Shown: piece after piece, positions 1 through 5,883 of the stretch
Layout of the letters: the number at the start of each line of letters is the position of its first letter
Numbering within the stretch: position 1 is the first letter of the stretch
DNA from: an uncultured Leucothrix sp.
GTDB lineage: Bacteria; Pseudomonadota; Gammaproteobacteria; Thiotrichales; Thiotrichaceae
DNA: 5,883 nt
Assembly: GCA_938004025.1 (NCBI GenBank)
Contig: CALKXC010000059.1
Span: 1-5,883 of the forward strand
Direction of reading: 5' to 3'
Made by a program: the position numbers and the translations under genes
The notes under the pieces: model-generated
What the model was told of the DNA's origin: nothing
What the model saw: only the letters and a program-made list of their open reading frames with translations
Databases searched by the model: none

Positions 1-108
1 TTATTATTTATTATTTATTATTTATTATTTATTATTTATTATTTATTATTTATTATTTATTATTTATTATTTATTATTTATTATTTATTATTTATTATTT
101 ATTATTTA
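1..108. repeat. Perfect 7-bp tandem repeat array (TTATTAT)n
   Basis: Checked base by base, the array is a perfect period-7 repeat of TTATTAT from base 1 to base 108, about 15.4 copies with no mismatch. It breaks at G109 and is cut by the left window edge, so its true length is unknown. It contains no G or C. On the plus strand all three frames are open and read the same heptapeptide cycle (LLFIIYY). On the minus strand TAA occurs twice per unit, so every frame is closed. It begins 12 bases beyond the stop codon of the DUF1800 gene and so lies in that gene's 3' flank. Two further unit-like heptamers (117-123 and 126-132) reach into the end of the gene. Perfect short repeats like this usually vary in copy number by replication slippage; that is family knowledge, not something seen here. 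Confidence 0.97.
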
Positions 109-120
109 GCATTCGGTTTA

Positions 121-1959
121 TTAATTTATTATAGCGAAGTCAGGAGATGCAAAAAGTACGCTAACCGCTCTTGCAAGTCGCTCGGCATCAGTGCTTCCTG
201 AAATATCATCTAATGTAACTAACAATTCCTCCTGCAAGCTTTTAGACATCGTTCCAGCAAATAAAAACACATTTAAGTCAAAGATAAGCTGCTCGAATGA
301 ATTGTCATCGGTGTAACCTATAAGCCGCTTCAATGGCGCATTCTCACGAAAAATAGATTGCCTCTGCAATACCGATTGTCTTCTGGCAATACTCAAGATC
401 TTTTCATTGCGCACGACCAGGGAGCTTGGTAACAATTCAAACTCAGGCAACACAAGTGGCCTCTGATTACGCGATTTATTCGCGGCAGGGCCAGTTACTG
501 GTAAGTAATCAGCACTGTAATAACCAAAAATAGAAATTTCATCACGAATTCTCTGCCCACCTGACACATCAGAGTAGAAGGGTTTGAAATCGCCACCGTG
601 ATTAGACGACTCATGCTCAAGCGGATCCGCTTCAAAAAATCTAAAAAAGTTTGCAGTTTGCAACATTGGCTCGCGAAGCCGACCCTGTGTTGTATCATTC
701 TCCCATGAGTCTTGGTTAACATCTACCGTGATCAGCGTTCTCGCACTGTTATCTGGGTCAACTGTTTTCACAATTTTTAAGGAGTCCCGAACTGTGGAAT
801 CCATCAAAATGGCACGAATAACTTCTTTGAAATCACCTCGAACCCCTTGGCCATTGTCTTTAAAAACATTAGCAACCCTTTGTAGGTAGTTAACATTTGG
901 CGTTGACGTGGTAAAACGCTGCATCAATAAGTTGGAGAAAAAATATGGTGTTGTCTTATAATTAGCGAGAATATCCAAAGCATCAGAAATATCCTGATCT
1001 CCTGACTGGCCAGCTGGTATGGTTTTACCGAGAAACGTTTTTGAACCTTGGTGATGATGGTTTTCCCACATAACCAGACGCCCGTCATTAGTTCCGCCAT
1101 TGGCAGAGAAGAAACTCTGGCTATTCCGTTTTGGAAGCGGAGCAAGTCCCGTAAACACCCTGGCAAGTTGCGTAATGTCATCATTAGTATAGTTCTCCAC
1201 TCTATTACCATTACTATCGGTAACAAAGCGCGACCCTGAATTTATATCATAGACGCCTATTGAAAACAGCTGCATGACTTCACGAGCATAGTTTTCATCT
1301 GGAAAGATTCCTAAAGACTCATCACCTTTATCATTTTTCATATGCGATAGCATGGAGGCCATGACTGGATTATAGGTAATATTTTCGAGCAAATCTCGGT
1401 GAGTTCCAAAGGCGCTGTTTCTCAACACTTCACGATAAGAAGTACTGCTCCGCCAACCGTGGAGATTGTCGCTACTGTAAGCAGGCATTATCTGGTACAA
1501 AGCCCAAGCCATTCGAGAAAGCAGTTGGCTCTCCCCCATCACAGCTTGATGCCACCATGTGTGCTCGCGATAGTAGCGAGGGTTTTGAAGGAGGGTGTCG
1601 CTTGCATGATTACTGACGTTAGACTCCTCTCCGTCTCGGAGTAACATCTCCATGCCCAAATCCAAGGGAGAAATGTTAGGCCTTGTAAATTGATCATCAA
1701 TCCATTCGTTGAATGCGGCATCGCGACCTATCGCTTTTATCCGACTAGCAAGAGCTGTCACCGTATCGACTGTAGGGCCGAAAGTTGCTTGAGATAAAAA
1801 ATGAGATGCTTGGATGTAACGGACGTAATTATTCGCTAGAGCATTCTTAACAGAAACATCTGCAATAGCAGGTAAAGAATGAAAGACAGTAACACTTATT
1901 AAACATGCGATTGATAAGCGTTTACCTATAGCTAATTTAGAATAAATTTTTTTAAACAT
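121..1959 (-). CDS. Secreted DUF1800 family protein
   Basis: A 612-residue protein of the DUF1800 family, whose biochemical function is not established. Residues 1-33 form a Sec-type signal peptide (basic start, hydrophobic stretch about 15-30, AIA then D34), so it is probably periplasmic or exported. Family motifs appear in order: FLSQATFGPT (54-63), SRMAWALYQIM (148-158), PDENYAREVMQLFSIGVYDI (220-239), DDITQLARVFTGL (260-272), HHHQGSKTFLG (301-311), the LMQRFTTSTPN region with RGDFKEVIRAILMDS (about 345-388), GRLREPMLQ (426-434) and a C-terminal SIFGYYSADYLP / LVLPEFELL block (476-510). The length suits the family and the gene appears intact. The ATG at 1959 is the only start that keeps the signal peptide; a TAGGA sequence lies upstream, but with a rather long 11-nt gap from its GGA. 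DUF1800 genes often sit beside DUF1501 genes; none is visible here, and the downstream side is the heptamer array. The last codons (AUA AUA AAU UAA) resemble the repeat unit. Confidence 0.92.
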   Translation of the reverse strand: MFKKIYSKLAIGKRLSIACLISVTVFHSLPAIADVSVKNALANNYVRYIQASHFLSQATFGPTVDTVTALASRIKAIGRDAAFNEWIDDQFTRPNISPLDLGMEMLLRDGEESNVSNHASDTLLQNPRYYREHTWWHQAVMGESQLLSRMAWALYQIMPAYSSDNLHGWRSSTSYREVLRNSAFGTHRDLLENITYNPVMASMLSHMKNDKGDESLGIFPDENYAREVMQLFSIGVYDINSGSRFVTDSNGNRVENYTNDDITQLARVFTGLAPLPKRNSQSFFSANGGTNDGRLVMWENHHHQGSKTFLGKTIPAGQSGDQDISDALDILANYKTTPYFFSNLLMQRFTTSTPNVNYLQRVANVFKDNGQGVRGDFKEVIRAILMDSTVRDSLKIVKTVDPDNSARTLITVDVNQDSWENDTTQGRLREPMLQTANFFRFFEADPLEHESSNHGGDFKPFYSDVSGGQRIRDEISIFGYYSADYLPVTGPAANKSRNQRPLVLPEFELLPSSLVVRNEKILSIARRQSVLQRQSIFRENAPLKRLIGYTDDNSFEQLIFDLNVFLFAGTMSKSLQEELLVTLDDISGSTDAERLARAVSVLFASPDFAIIN

Positions 1960-2082
1960 ACGGGGGTATATCCTATTATTTTTATTTTATTTAAGTTGAA
2001 TTTAAGATTAATATAAAATATCTCATTAATTCAATGATTAAAGTATACATGAAAATAAATATTTAACCCCACCAGTGATCGG

Positions 2083-2098
2083 AAAAAATATATTTTTT
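2083..2098. repeat. 16-bp perfect A/T palindrome in the DUF1800 upstream region
   Basis: AAAAAATATATTTTTT is perfectly self-complementary over 16 bp; symmetry stops at G2082/A2099. It lies between cpdB and the DUF1800 gene, about 125 bp before the DUF1800 start codon. With only A:T pairs it would be a weak RNA hairpin, so a protein-binding or bent/melting DNA site is as likely as a terminator. The surrounding 1960-2110 is extremely A+T-rich, which makes chance occurrence more plausible and prevents a confident -35/-10 call. The best -10-like hexamer for the minus strand is TATACT at 2042-2047, but it lacks a convincing -35 partner. Confidence 0.4.
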
Positions 2099-2172
2099 AC
2101 AGTTAACTCTTGAAGCAACACCTCAAAAAACATAGTCACTGCCAGTAGCTTCGCCAATACCAATACTGTCAA

Positions 2173-2199
2173 GGTGCATAGTTTTTTACAATATGCGCC
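2173..2199 (-). terminator. Stem-loop just after cpdB, possible weak terminator or 3'-end hairpin
   Basis: GGTGCATA (2173-2180) pairs with TATGCGCC (2192-2199): eight pairs including one G:T wobble in DNA terms, around an 11-nt loop. In the cpdB message it begins 13 nt after the stop codon, the usual place for a 3'-end hairpin. However, the sequence that follows on the minus strand is TTGACAGTATTGG, with no U-tract, so it is not a typical Rho-independent terminator. It may stabilise the 3' end or precede Rho-dependent termination. The A-run lies in the loop rather than after the stem. Confidence 0.4.
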
Positions 2200-2212
2200 C
2201 TGATACTTACAC

Positions 2213-4183
2213 TTACTTAGACAAATCCAACTGATAAATAGCAAACCCATCAGCATCCGTTGTCCCAGTCGCTTTCAACTGCATCAACCCTTTAGCAAAC
2301 TCAGCTGCTTCAGGTAATGGCGAAGATCTCAAGTTCACAACAACCGTGTCATTAATCGCCTTGAAGCTCCAGTTACCATCCGCTGAAGGGTCAAACCCAT
2401 CTGCATTCGCTTTAGCTTTCTCAGTAATGTAATCCGCAACGACTTGACGGTTTTCATTAGGTGCTTTAATCGCAACGTTTTCACCATTAACGCTTGGGAA
2501 GTTACCACCACCTGATGCGCGATAGTTGTTAGAAACCACTAAGAATGACTGCTCATCATCAATCGCTTTGCCATCAAACATTAAGTCAACAATACGATTC
2601 GCTTCTGCGTTAGCCACCGAGCCATCTTTGTTGTACTTGGCAGCTTCCGTTAGATCGATTTGATACGTCACACCATCGATAACATCAAAGTTATAACTTG
2701 GGAAATCAGCATTGATCAGTGACTGAGCTTCTGTGCTTGCCGCGTCAATCTGATTGAATTGACCTGCTGACATTTCTAACCACTCACGAACCTGTGCACC
2801 GGTCAACTTTAGGATCTGCAAGGTATTTGGATAGATGTACATGTCGGCAACGTTGCGATAGGCGATGTCACCTGCTGGAACGTTTGTGAAGTCAGCTGAA
2901 CCCTGACGACCTGCACGGAAAGGCGCTGCCGCTGAAAGTACTGACAAACCGTCAAACTCAGTGCCCTTAATGATTTGCTTGCCGTACCAAATCTGCGCAT
3001 CACTTACGATCTGAATCGAAGGGTCGTCCTGCGCTAAGGCAAAGAAACTATTAACGGGCGCAGCGATCTTAGCAAACGGCTTGCTGACCCACTCATTTGT
3101 TGCTTCGTGCTCTACGGCAACGGATGCAGCAACGGCTTCATCTGATGCAACTTCTTTGACTGAACGAAGCTCCGTTTTGAAGTCTGCAACAGTCCATTTA
3201 CCGCCTTTGTAAGCCAAGTCTAAATCGATCAAGCCGATGTGGTTCGCCCAAAACCCTGGCATAACCGCTGGAATGCCGTTGATGCTGCCTTTAACGTTAT
3301 CAACTCCCTGCTTTTCAAATCCGTTGTACGCTTTTCCACCGGGGAACAGGCTGTGCGCATGTCCAAACATGATCGCATCGATGCCTTTAACTTTAGAAAG
3401 GTGGTAAGTCGCATTTTCCTGCATGGCCGTGGCGTCGCCCACTTCAAGACCTGAGTGAGGAATCGCCACAACGATATCAGCACCGTTTGCCTTCATTTGA
3501 GGCACGTATTGCTTAGCCATTTTAACCATATCCTTACTAATCACTTTGCCAGTAAGGTTCGCTTTGTCCCAGTTCATGATTTGTGGTGGTACAAAACCTA
3601 TGAAGCCCACTTTCAGGTTGTGCTCAGTTCCATCGGTCGCTTTTAATGTCTGCTCAGTAATCAAGAAAGGCTTATAAACCGGTATGTCATTGCTCTCATC
3701 ATCATCGCCATCATCAATAAACACATTGGCACTGATATAAGGGAACGCTGAGCCAGCTAATGATTTCCCAAGGAATTCGAGACCATAGTTAAACTCGTGG
3801 TTTCCGATATTCCCCACGACATAGCCCAAAGGATTCATAGCTTTATACGCAGGATGTACTTGGCCGTCTTTTAGACCCGTACGCGCCATGTAGTCTCCCA
3901 TCGGGCTACCTTGCAGCAGGTCACCGTTATCCACTAAAAGGCTGTTGGTTACTTCGGCTCTCGCTGCTTTGATCAGCGTAGCGGCTTTTGACAGACCAAG
4001 TTTCTCACTAACTTTTCCAGTGAAGTAATTGTAATTCAAAAGATTCATGTGAACGTCTGTGGTTTCCATTAGGCGCAGCTTGAGCTGGGTGTTCTCAGCA
4101 GTTCCATCTGCATAGCAAGCACCAGAAACGGTTAGCAAAGCAGCCGCAACCGCTGTACTAAGTGGAGTAAAAAGCTTTCTCAT
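2213..4183 (-). CDS. cpdB: 2',3'-cyclic-nucleotide 2'-phosphodiesterase/3'-nucleotidase, periplasmic
   Basis: CpdB hydrolyses 2',3'-cyclic nucleotides to 3'-nucleotides and then to nucleosides and phosphate in the periplasm. The 656-residue product is close to the known E. coli length (about 647). Residues 1-25 are a signal peptide ending ACYA before D26. The N-terminal metallophosphatase domain shows the dimetal ligands: TTDVH (D43, H45), VDNGD (D88), GNHEFNYG (N128, H129), PHSG (H243) and GHAH (H275, H277). The C-terminal substrate-binding domain shows SAAAPFRAG (417-425), DMYIYPNTL (447-455), SAGQFNQID (472-480), YNFDVIDGVTYQID (497-510) and NNYRASGGG (552-560); it ends GFAIYQLDLSK as in enterobacterial CpdB. 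The ATG has a good ribosome site (AAAGGA, 7-nt spacing). An acidic stretch DDGDDDESND (157-166) replaces a shorter loop. The lipoprotein hydrolase gene lies 91 bp upstream on the same strand; co-transcription is possible but not shown. Confidence 0.97.
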   Translation of the reverse strand: MRKLFTPLSTAVAAALLTVSGACYADGTAENTQLKLRLMETTDVHMNLLNYNYFTGKVSEKLGLSKAATLIKAARAEVTNSLLVDNGDLLQGSPMGDYMARTGLKDGQVHPAYKAMNPLGYVVGNIGNHEFNYGLEFLGKSLAGSAFPYISANVFIDDGDDDESNDIPVYKPFLITEQTLKATDGTEHNLKVGFIGFVPPQIMNWDKANLTGKVISKDMVKMAKQYVPQMKANGADIVVAIPHSGLEVGDATAMQENATYHLSKVKGIDAIMFGHAHSLFPGGKAYNGFEKQGVDNVKGSINGIPAVMPGFWANHIGLIDLDLAYKGGKWTVADFKTELRSVKEVASDEAVAASVAVEHEATNEWVSKPFAKIAAPVNSFFALAQDDPSIQIVSDAQIWYGKQIIKGTEFDGLSVLSAAAPFRAGRQGSADFTNVPAGDIAYRNVADMYIYPNTLQILKLTGAQVREWLEMSAGQFNQIDAASTEAQSLINADFPSYNFDVIDGVTYQIDLTEAAKYNKDGSVANAEANRIVDLMFDGKAIDDEQSFLVVSNNYRASGGGNFPSVNGENVAIKAPNENRQVVADYITEKAKANADGFDPSADGNWSFKAINDTVVVNLRSSPLPEAAEFAKGLMQLKATGTTDADGFAIYQLDLSK

Positions 4184-4217
4184 AACACATTCCTTTTGTT
4201 AATTTACTGGGGGTTTA

Positions 4218-4271
4218 GTCGTCTTCGGCCGTCGTAATGCAATCTCCTAAATACTTTAAGAAAGTCGTAAT
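4218..4271. promoter_or_regulatory. GTCGTAAT direct repeats upstream of cpdB, possible operator
   Basis: GTCGTAAT occurs at 4231-4238 and again at 4264-4271, and a partial copy, GTCGT, lies at 4218-4222. All are in the same orientation within the 91-bp gap between the hydrolase stop and the cpdB start. Spacings are 13 and 33 bp. On the cpdB-coding strand they read ATTACGAC. A weak promoter-like pair on that strand (TTGCAT, 17 bp, ACTAAA) overlaps the middle copy. This would suit a regulator that binds direct repeats, but no known box matches, and chance repetition of 8 bp is possible. Confidence 0.3.
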
Positions 4272-4274
4272 TAA

Positions 4275-5171
4275 TCAAAAATCTTCGGTAAGAGGAACTG
4301 ACACATCTTGTTCAGAAATCATCTTTAAGAACGCAGCAATATCGCTGTAACTTTTATTGATATGGCGTAGTGGCTGCGCTATCGAACCCAACACCATAAT
4401 GTGATTAGTATTGGGGTAATAACGCGTACGCACATCAACACCATTAATCGCTAGTTCTTCCGAGAACGTTTTAGAGTGATAAGGCAGTACACGCTTATCA
4501 TTAGCACCTGACAACAATAATGCCGGTGCAAGTCCTGGTTTGATGTAATCAATCGGCTGTGAGCGCTTTCCTGCACCGTCAAACACACCCACGATTTCGG
4601 TGTATTCAAGCGTCAAGTCGTATGGACCTGCTAATCCAATCATGCCGACCACATCCGCTGAAACTCGGTTACGTTGGAAGTAGCTGGTATCGGTGTAAAG
4701 CAACGAGGCAGTGTGGCCACCTGCAGAGTGCCCCATCAGCACAATCTTATCCATGTTGCGACCAAAGAGGTTTTCAGAGCGAAGCTCAGCCTGCTTTACG
4801 GCTTTTGCAACGTCTTCTATAAAGACAGGAAAACTCACCACTGGGTAAAGCTGATAATCGGGGATAATCACCGCATGCCCTAACTGAGTCAGTGCGTGAC
4901 CAATAAATTTATAATCCTTTTTGGTACCCGAACGCCAAGCACCACCATAGACAAATACTACGGTTGGCTTGCCTTGATCAACGTTTGGACGATAAACATC
5001 CATCGCTTGCCTCGGTAACTTACCGTATTGCACAGTTTTTACCGTGTAATGATTCGTTTGCAATGAGCCATTGATTTGATCAGCAGGGTTGATGGAACAA
5101 GCCGTAATGGAGAAAGTTGAAAATGCGAGCAGTGCCGCTAACAAGCTTAGTCGAATGCCTTTTGTATGCAT
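4275..5171 (-). CDS. Lipoprotein alpha/beta hydrolase (carboxylesterase-like)
   Basis: A 298-residue serine hydrolase of the alpha/beta fold, similar in motif layout to the Aes / kynurenine-formamidase-like esterases. Its substrate is unknown. Residues 1-24 form a lipoprotein signal peptide with lipobox ITAC; Cys25 is followed by Ser, which by the usual sorting rule favours the outer membrane. Catalytic elements: oxyanion-loop YGGAW (75-79, with Tyr where many relatives have HGG), nucleophile elbow GHSAGG (Ser149), acid in SGANDKRVLP (Asp225) and NTNH (His257). The triad is complete. I chose the ATG at 5171 because it begins the lipoprotein signal directly and has CTGGAT upstream with 6-nt spacing from GGA. 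A longer reading to 5306 adds 45 residues without signal character and overlaps the divergent transporter gene. The gene precedes cpdB on the same strand with no visible terminator between them. Confidence 0.9.
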   Translation of the reverse strand: MHTKGIRLSLLAALLAFSTFSITACSINPADQINGSLQTNHYTVKTVQYGKLPRQAMDVYRPNVDQGKPTVVFVYGGAWRSGTKKDYKFIGHALTQLGHAVIIPDYQLYPVVSFPVFIEDVAKAVKQAELRSENLFGRNMDKIVLMGHSAGGHTASLLYTDTSYFQRNRVSADVVGMIGLAGPYDLTLEYTEIVGVFDGAGKRSQPIDYIKPGLAPALLLSGANDKRVLPYHSKTFSEELAINGVDVRTRYYPNTNHIMVLGSIAQPLRHINKSYSDIAAFLKMISEQDVSVPLTEDF

Positions 5172-5248
5172 GATTAATCCAGTGGTTGTGATAGGGTGCT
5201 TTATCCAACAGTTTAAGACATTTAGCCACTGAGAGTTGCACTTTTTAT
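5172..5248. promoter_or_regulatory. Divergent intergenic region between hydrolase and transporter
   Basis: These 77 bases separate two divergently read genes, so they should hold both promoters or at least the 5' ends of both messages. The hydrolase ribosome site (CTGGAT on the minus strand) is at 5177-5182. For the minus strand, TATAAA at 5244-5249 is a possible -10 but lacks a good -35. On the plus strand I found no convincing promoter pair. TTGTGA near 5185 resembles one half of a CRP site, but the second half is missing. Confidence 0.45.
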
Positions 5249-5883
5249 ATGAACACAGGTTTTTTGAATAAGGTATCTCCCTATTGGTTATTAGTACTAA
5301 CCACACTGTTTTGGGCTGGGAACTTCAATGTTGGCCGAGCGATTTCTGAAGAGGTTCCGCCGCTTGGGTTATCATTTTGGCGTTGGACGGTGGCCTTTGT
5401 AATTTTGCTACCGTTTGCCTACAGGCCAATGCAACAACAATGGCCTGCATTAAAACAGCATTTCAAAATCGTATTTGTATTAGCACTATTTGGCGTTGCC
5501 GCCTTTAACAGTTTGGTTTATCTCGCGCTACAAACCACAACCGCGATTAATGTGGCAATGATCCAGTCCACTTGCCCTATTCTTATTATAGTTTTATCGA
5601 CCGTTTTTTGGGGTGCTAAGGCTGGCACTCAGCAATGGTTAGGAGTGATAATTTCCTTAGTCGGCGCAGGTGTTATTCTAATTCGTGGGGACTTAACCGT
5701 TCTGACTAACCTTGACTTTAAAGCGGGTGACTTATGGATGTTAGCTGCGGCGATTTGCTGGGCGATCTATACAGCCCTATTACGTAAATTACCTGCGGAG
5801 TTGAAAGGCTTGCCGTTTTTAGGTTACTCCATGTTACTCGGCGTTATGATGATTTTGCCGTTTTACCTAGCTGAAACCCTCAG
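5249..5883 (+). CDS. EamA/DMT-family transporter, 3' truncated by window
   Basis: An integral inner-membrane protein of the drug/metabolite transporter superfamily (EamA); the substrate cannot be told from sequence. It reads open from ATG 5249 through 211 codons plus two bases and continues past the window. The usual length is about 290-300 residues, so roughly the last third is missing. Hydrophobic segments lie at about 11-30, 39-58, 72-95, 99-119, 128-145, 160-178 and 188-206. The first EamA repeat is complete, with the typical FWAGNFNVGRAI (21-32), LSFWRWTVAF (41-50) and a segment rich in small residues, ALQTTTAINVAMIQSTCP (93-110). A second repeat begins near GDLWMLAAAICWAIYTALLRK (160-180). 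The ribosome site is weak: GAGAG at 5231-5235, 13 nt before the ATG. An alternative TTG at 5264 would remove five residues. It is divergent from the hydrolase gene, with no clear functional link. Confidence 0.93.
   Translation, partial: MNTGFLNKVSPYWLLVLTTLFWAGNFNVGRAISEEVPPLGLSFWRWTVAFVILLPFAYRPMQQQWPALKQHFKIVFVLALFGVAAFNSLVYLALQTTTAINVAMIQSTCPILIIVLSTVFWGAKAGTQQWLGVIISLVGAGVILIRGDLTVLTNLDFKAGDLWMLAAAICWAIYTALLRKLPAELKGLPFLGYSMLLGVMMILPFYLAETL

Noticed and set aside
1..108. CRISPR array
   Set aside because: The unit is only 7 bp, with no spacers and no cas genes; it is a simple tandem repeat.
2038..2256. 72-residue hydrophobic minus-strand reading frame across the cpdB 3' end and spacer
   Set aside because: It starts inside cpdB, spans the post-cpdB hairpin, has no clear ribosome site or family resemblance, and its composition fits translated A+T-rich spacer.
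3239..3646. Two consecutive plus-strand reading frames opposite cpdB
   Set aside because: They lie wholly antisense to a well-conserved gene, with no family motifs; they follow from cpdB codon bias.
3686..3715. EF-hand-like calcium site in CpdB (DDGDDDESND)
   Set aside because: The spacing does not match DxDxDG with the flanking helices; it is a simple acidic loop.
4109..4183. Lipoprotein signal in CpdB (SGAC in the leader)
   Set aside because: The -3 position is Ser rather than Leu/Val/Ile, and cleavage after ACYA gives a normal periplasmic CpdB.
4184..4274. Rho-independent terminator between hydrolase and cpdB, using the CGGCCG palindrome
   Set aside because: Only 6 bp pair symmetrically, there is no loop and no U-tract follows.
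5172..5306. 45-residue N-terminal extension of the hydrolase
   Set aside because: It precedes a complete lipoprotein signal peptide with its own start and ribosome site, and it overlaps the start of the divergent transporter gene.

Overview
The window looks like chromosomal DNA from a marine-type gammaproteobacterium (Vibrionales or Alteromonadales-like). The basis is moderate A+T content, very A+T-rich intergenic DNA, and a CpdB that closely resembles the enterobacterial enzyme from signal peptide to C-terminus (it ends GFAIYQLDLSK). The species cannot be fixed from this sequence alone.

Layout, left to right. Positions 1-108 are a perfect, uninterrupted 7-bp tandem repeat (TTATTAT, about 15.4 copies) that is cut by the window edge. 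Twelve bases after it comes the stop codon of a minus-strand gene for a secreted DUF1800 protein (121-1959). A 253-bp A+T-rich spacer (1960-2212) holds a stem-loop just past the cpdB stop and a 16-bp A/T palindrome. Next, also on the minus strand, are cpdB (2213-4183; periplasmic 2',3'-cyclic-nucleotide phosphodiesterase/3'-nucleotidase) and, 91 bp upstream of it, a lipoprotein alpha/beta hydrolase (4275-5171). A 77-bp divergent spacer separates these from a plus-strand EamA/DMT-family membrane transporter that starts at 5249 and runs off the right edge.

Functionally, the three minus-strand genes all encode exported proteins: one lipoprotein hydrolase, one periplasmic nucleotide phosphatase and one DUF1800 protein of unknown role. 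The hydrolase and cpdB could be co-transcribed, since no terminator is visible between them, which would fit scavenging of esters and nucleotides at the cell surface. DUF1800 seems to be a separate unit. Its usual partner family, DUF1501, is not in the window and, if present, would lie beyond the left edge across the repeat.

The main unusual element is the heptamer array. On the minus strand it forms the 3' untranslated region of the DUF1800 message and presents 15 overlapping AAUAAUAA motifs, a sequence resembling the A-rich motif bound by the Hfq distal face. On the plus strand it is open in all three reading frames. I see no clear evidence of a complete new multi-gene system; the rest is ordinary core-type gene content.
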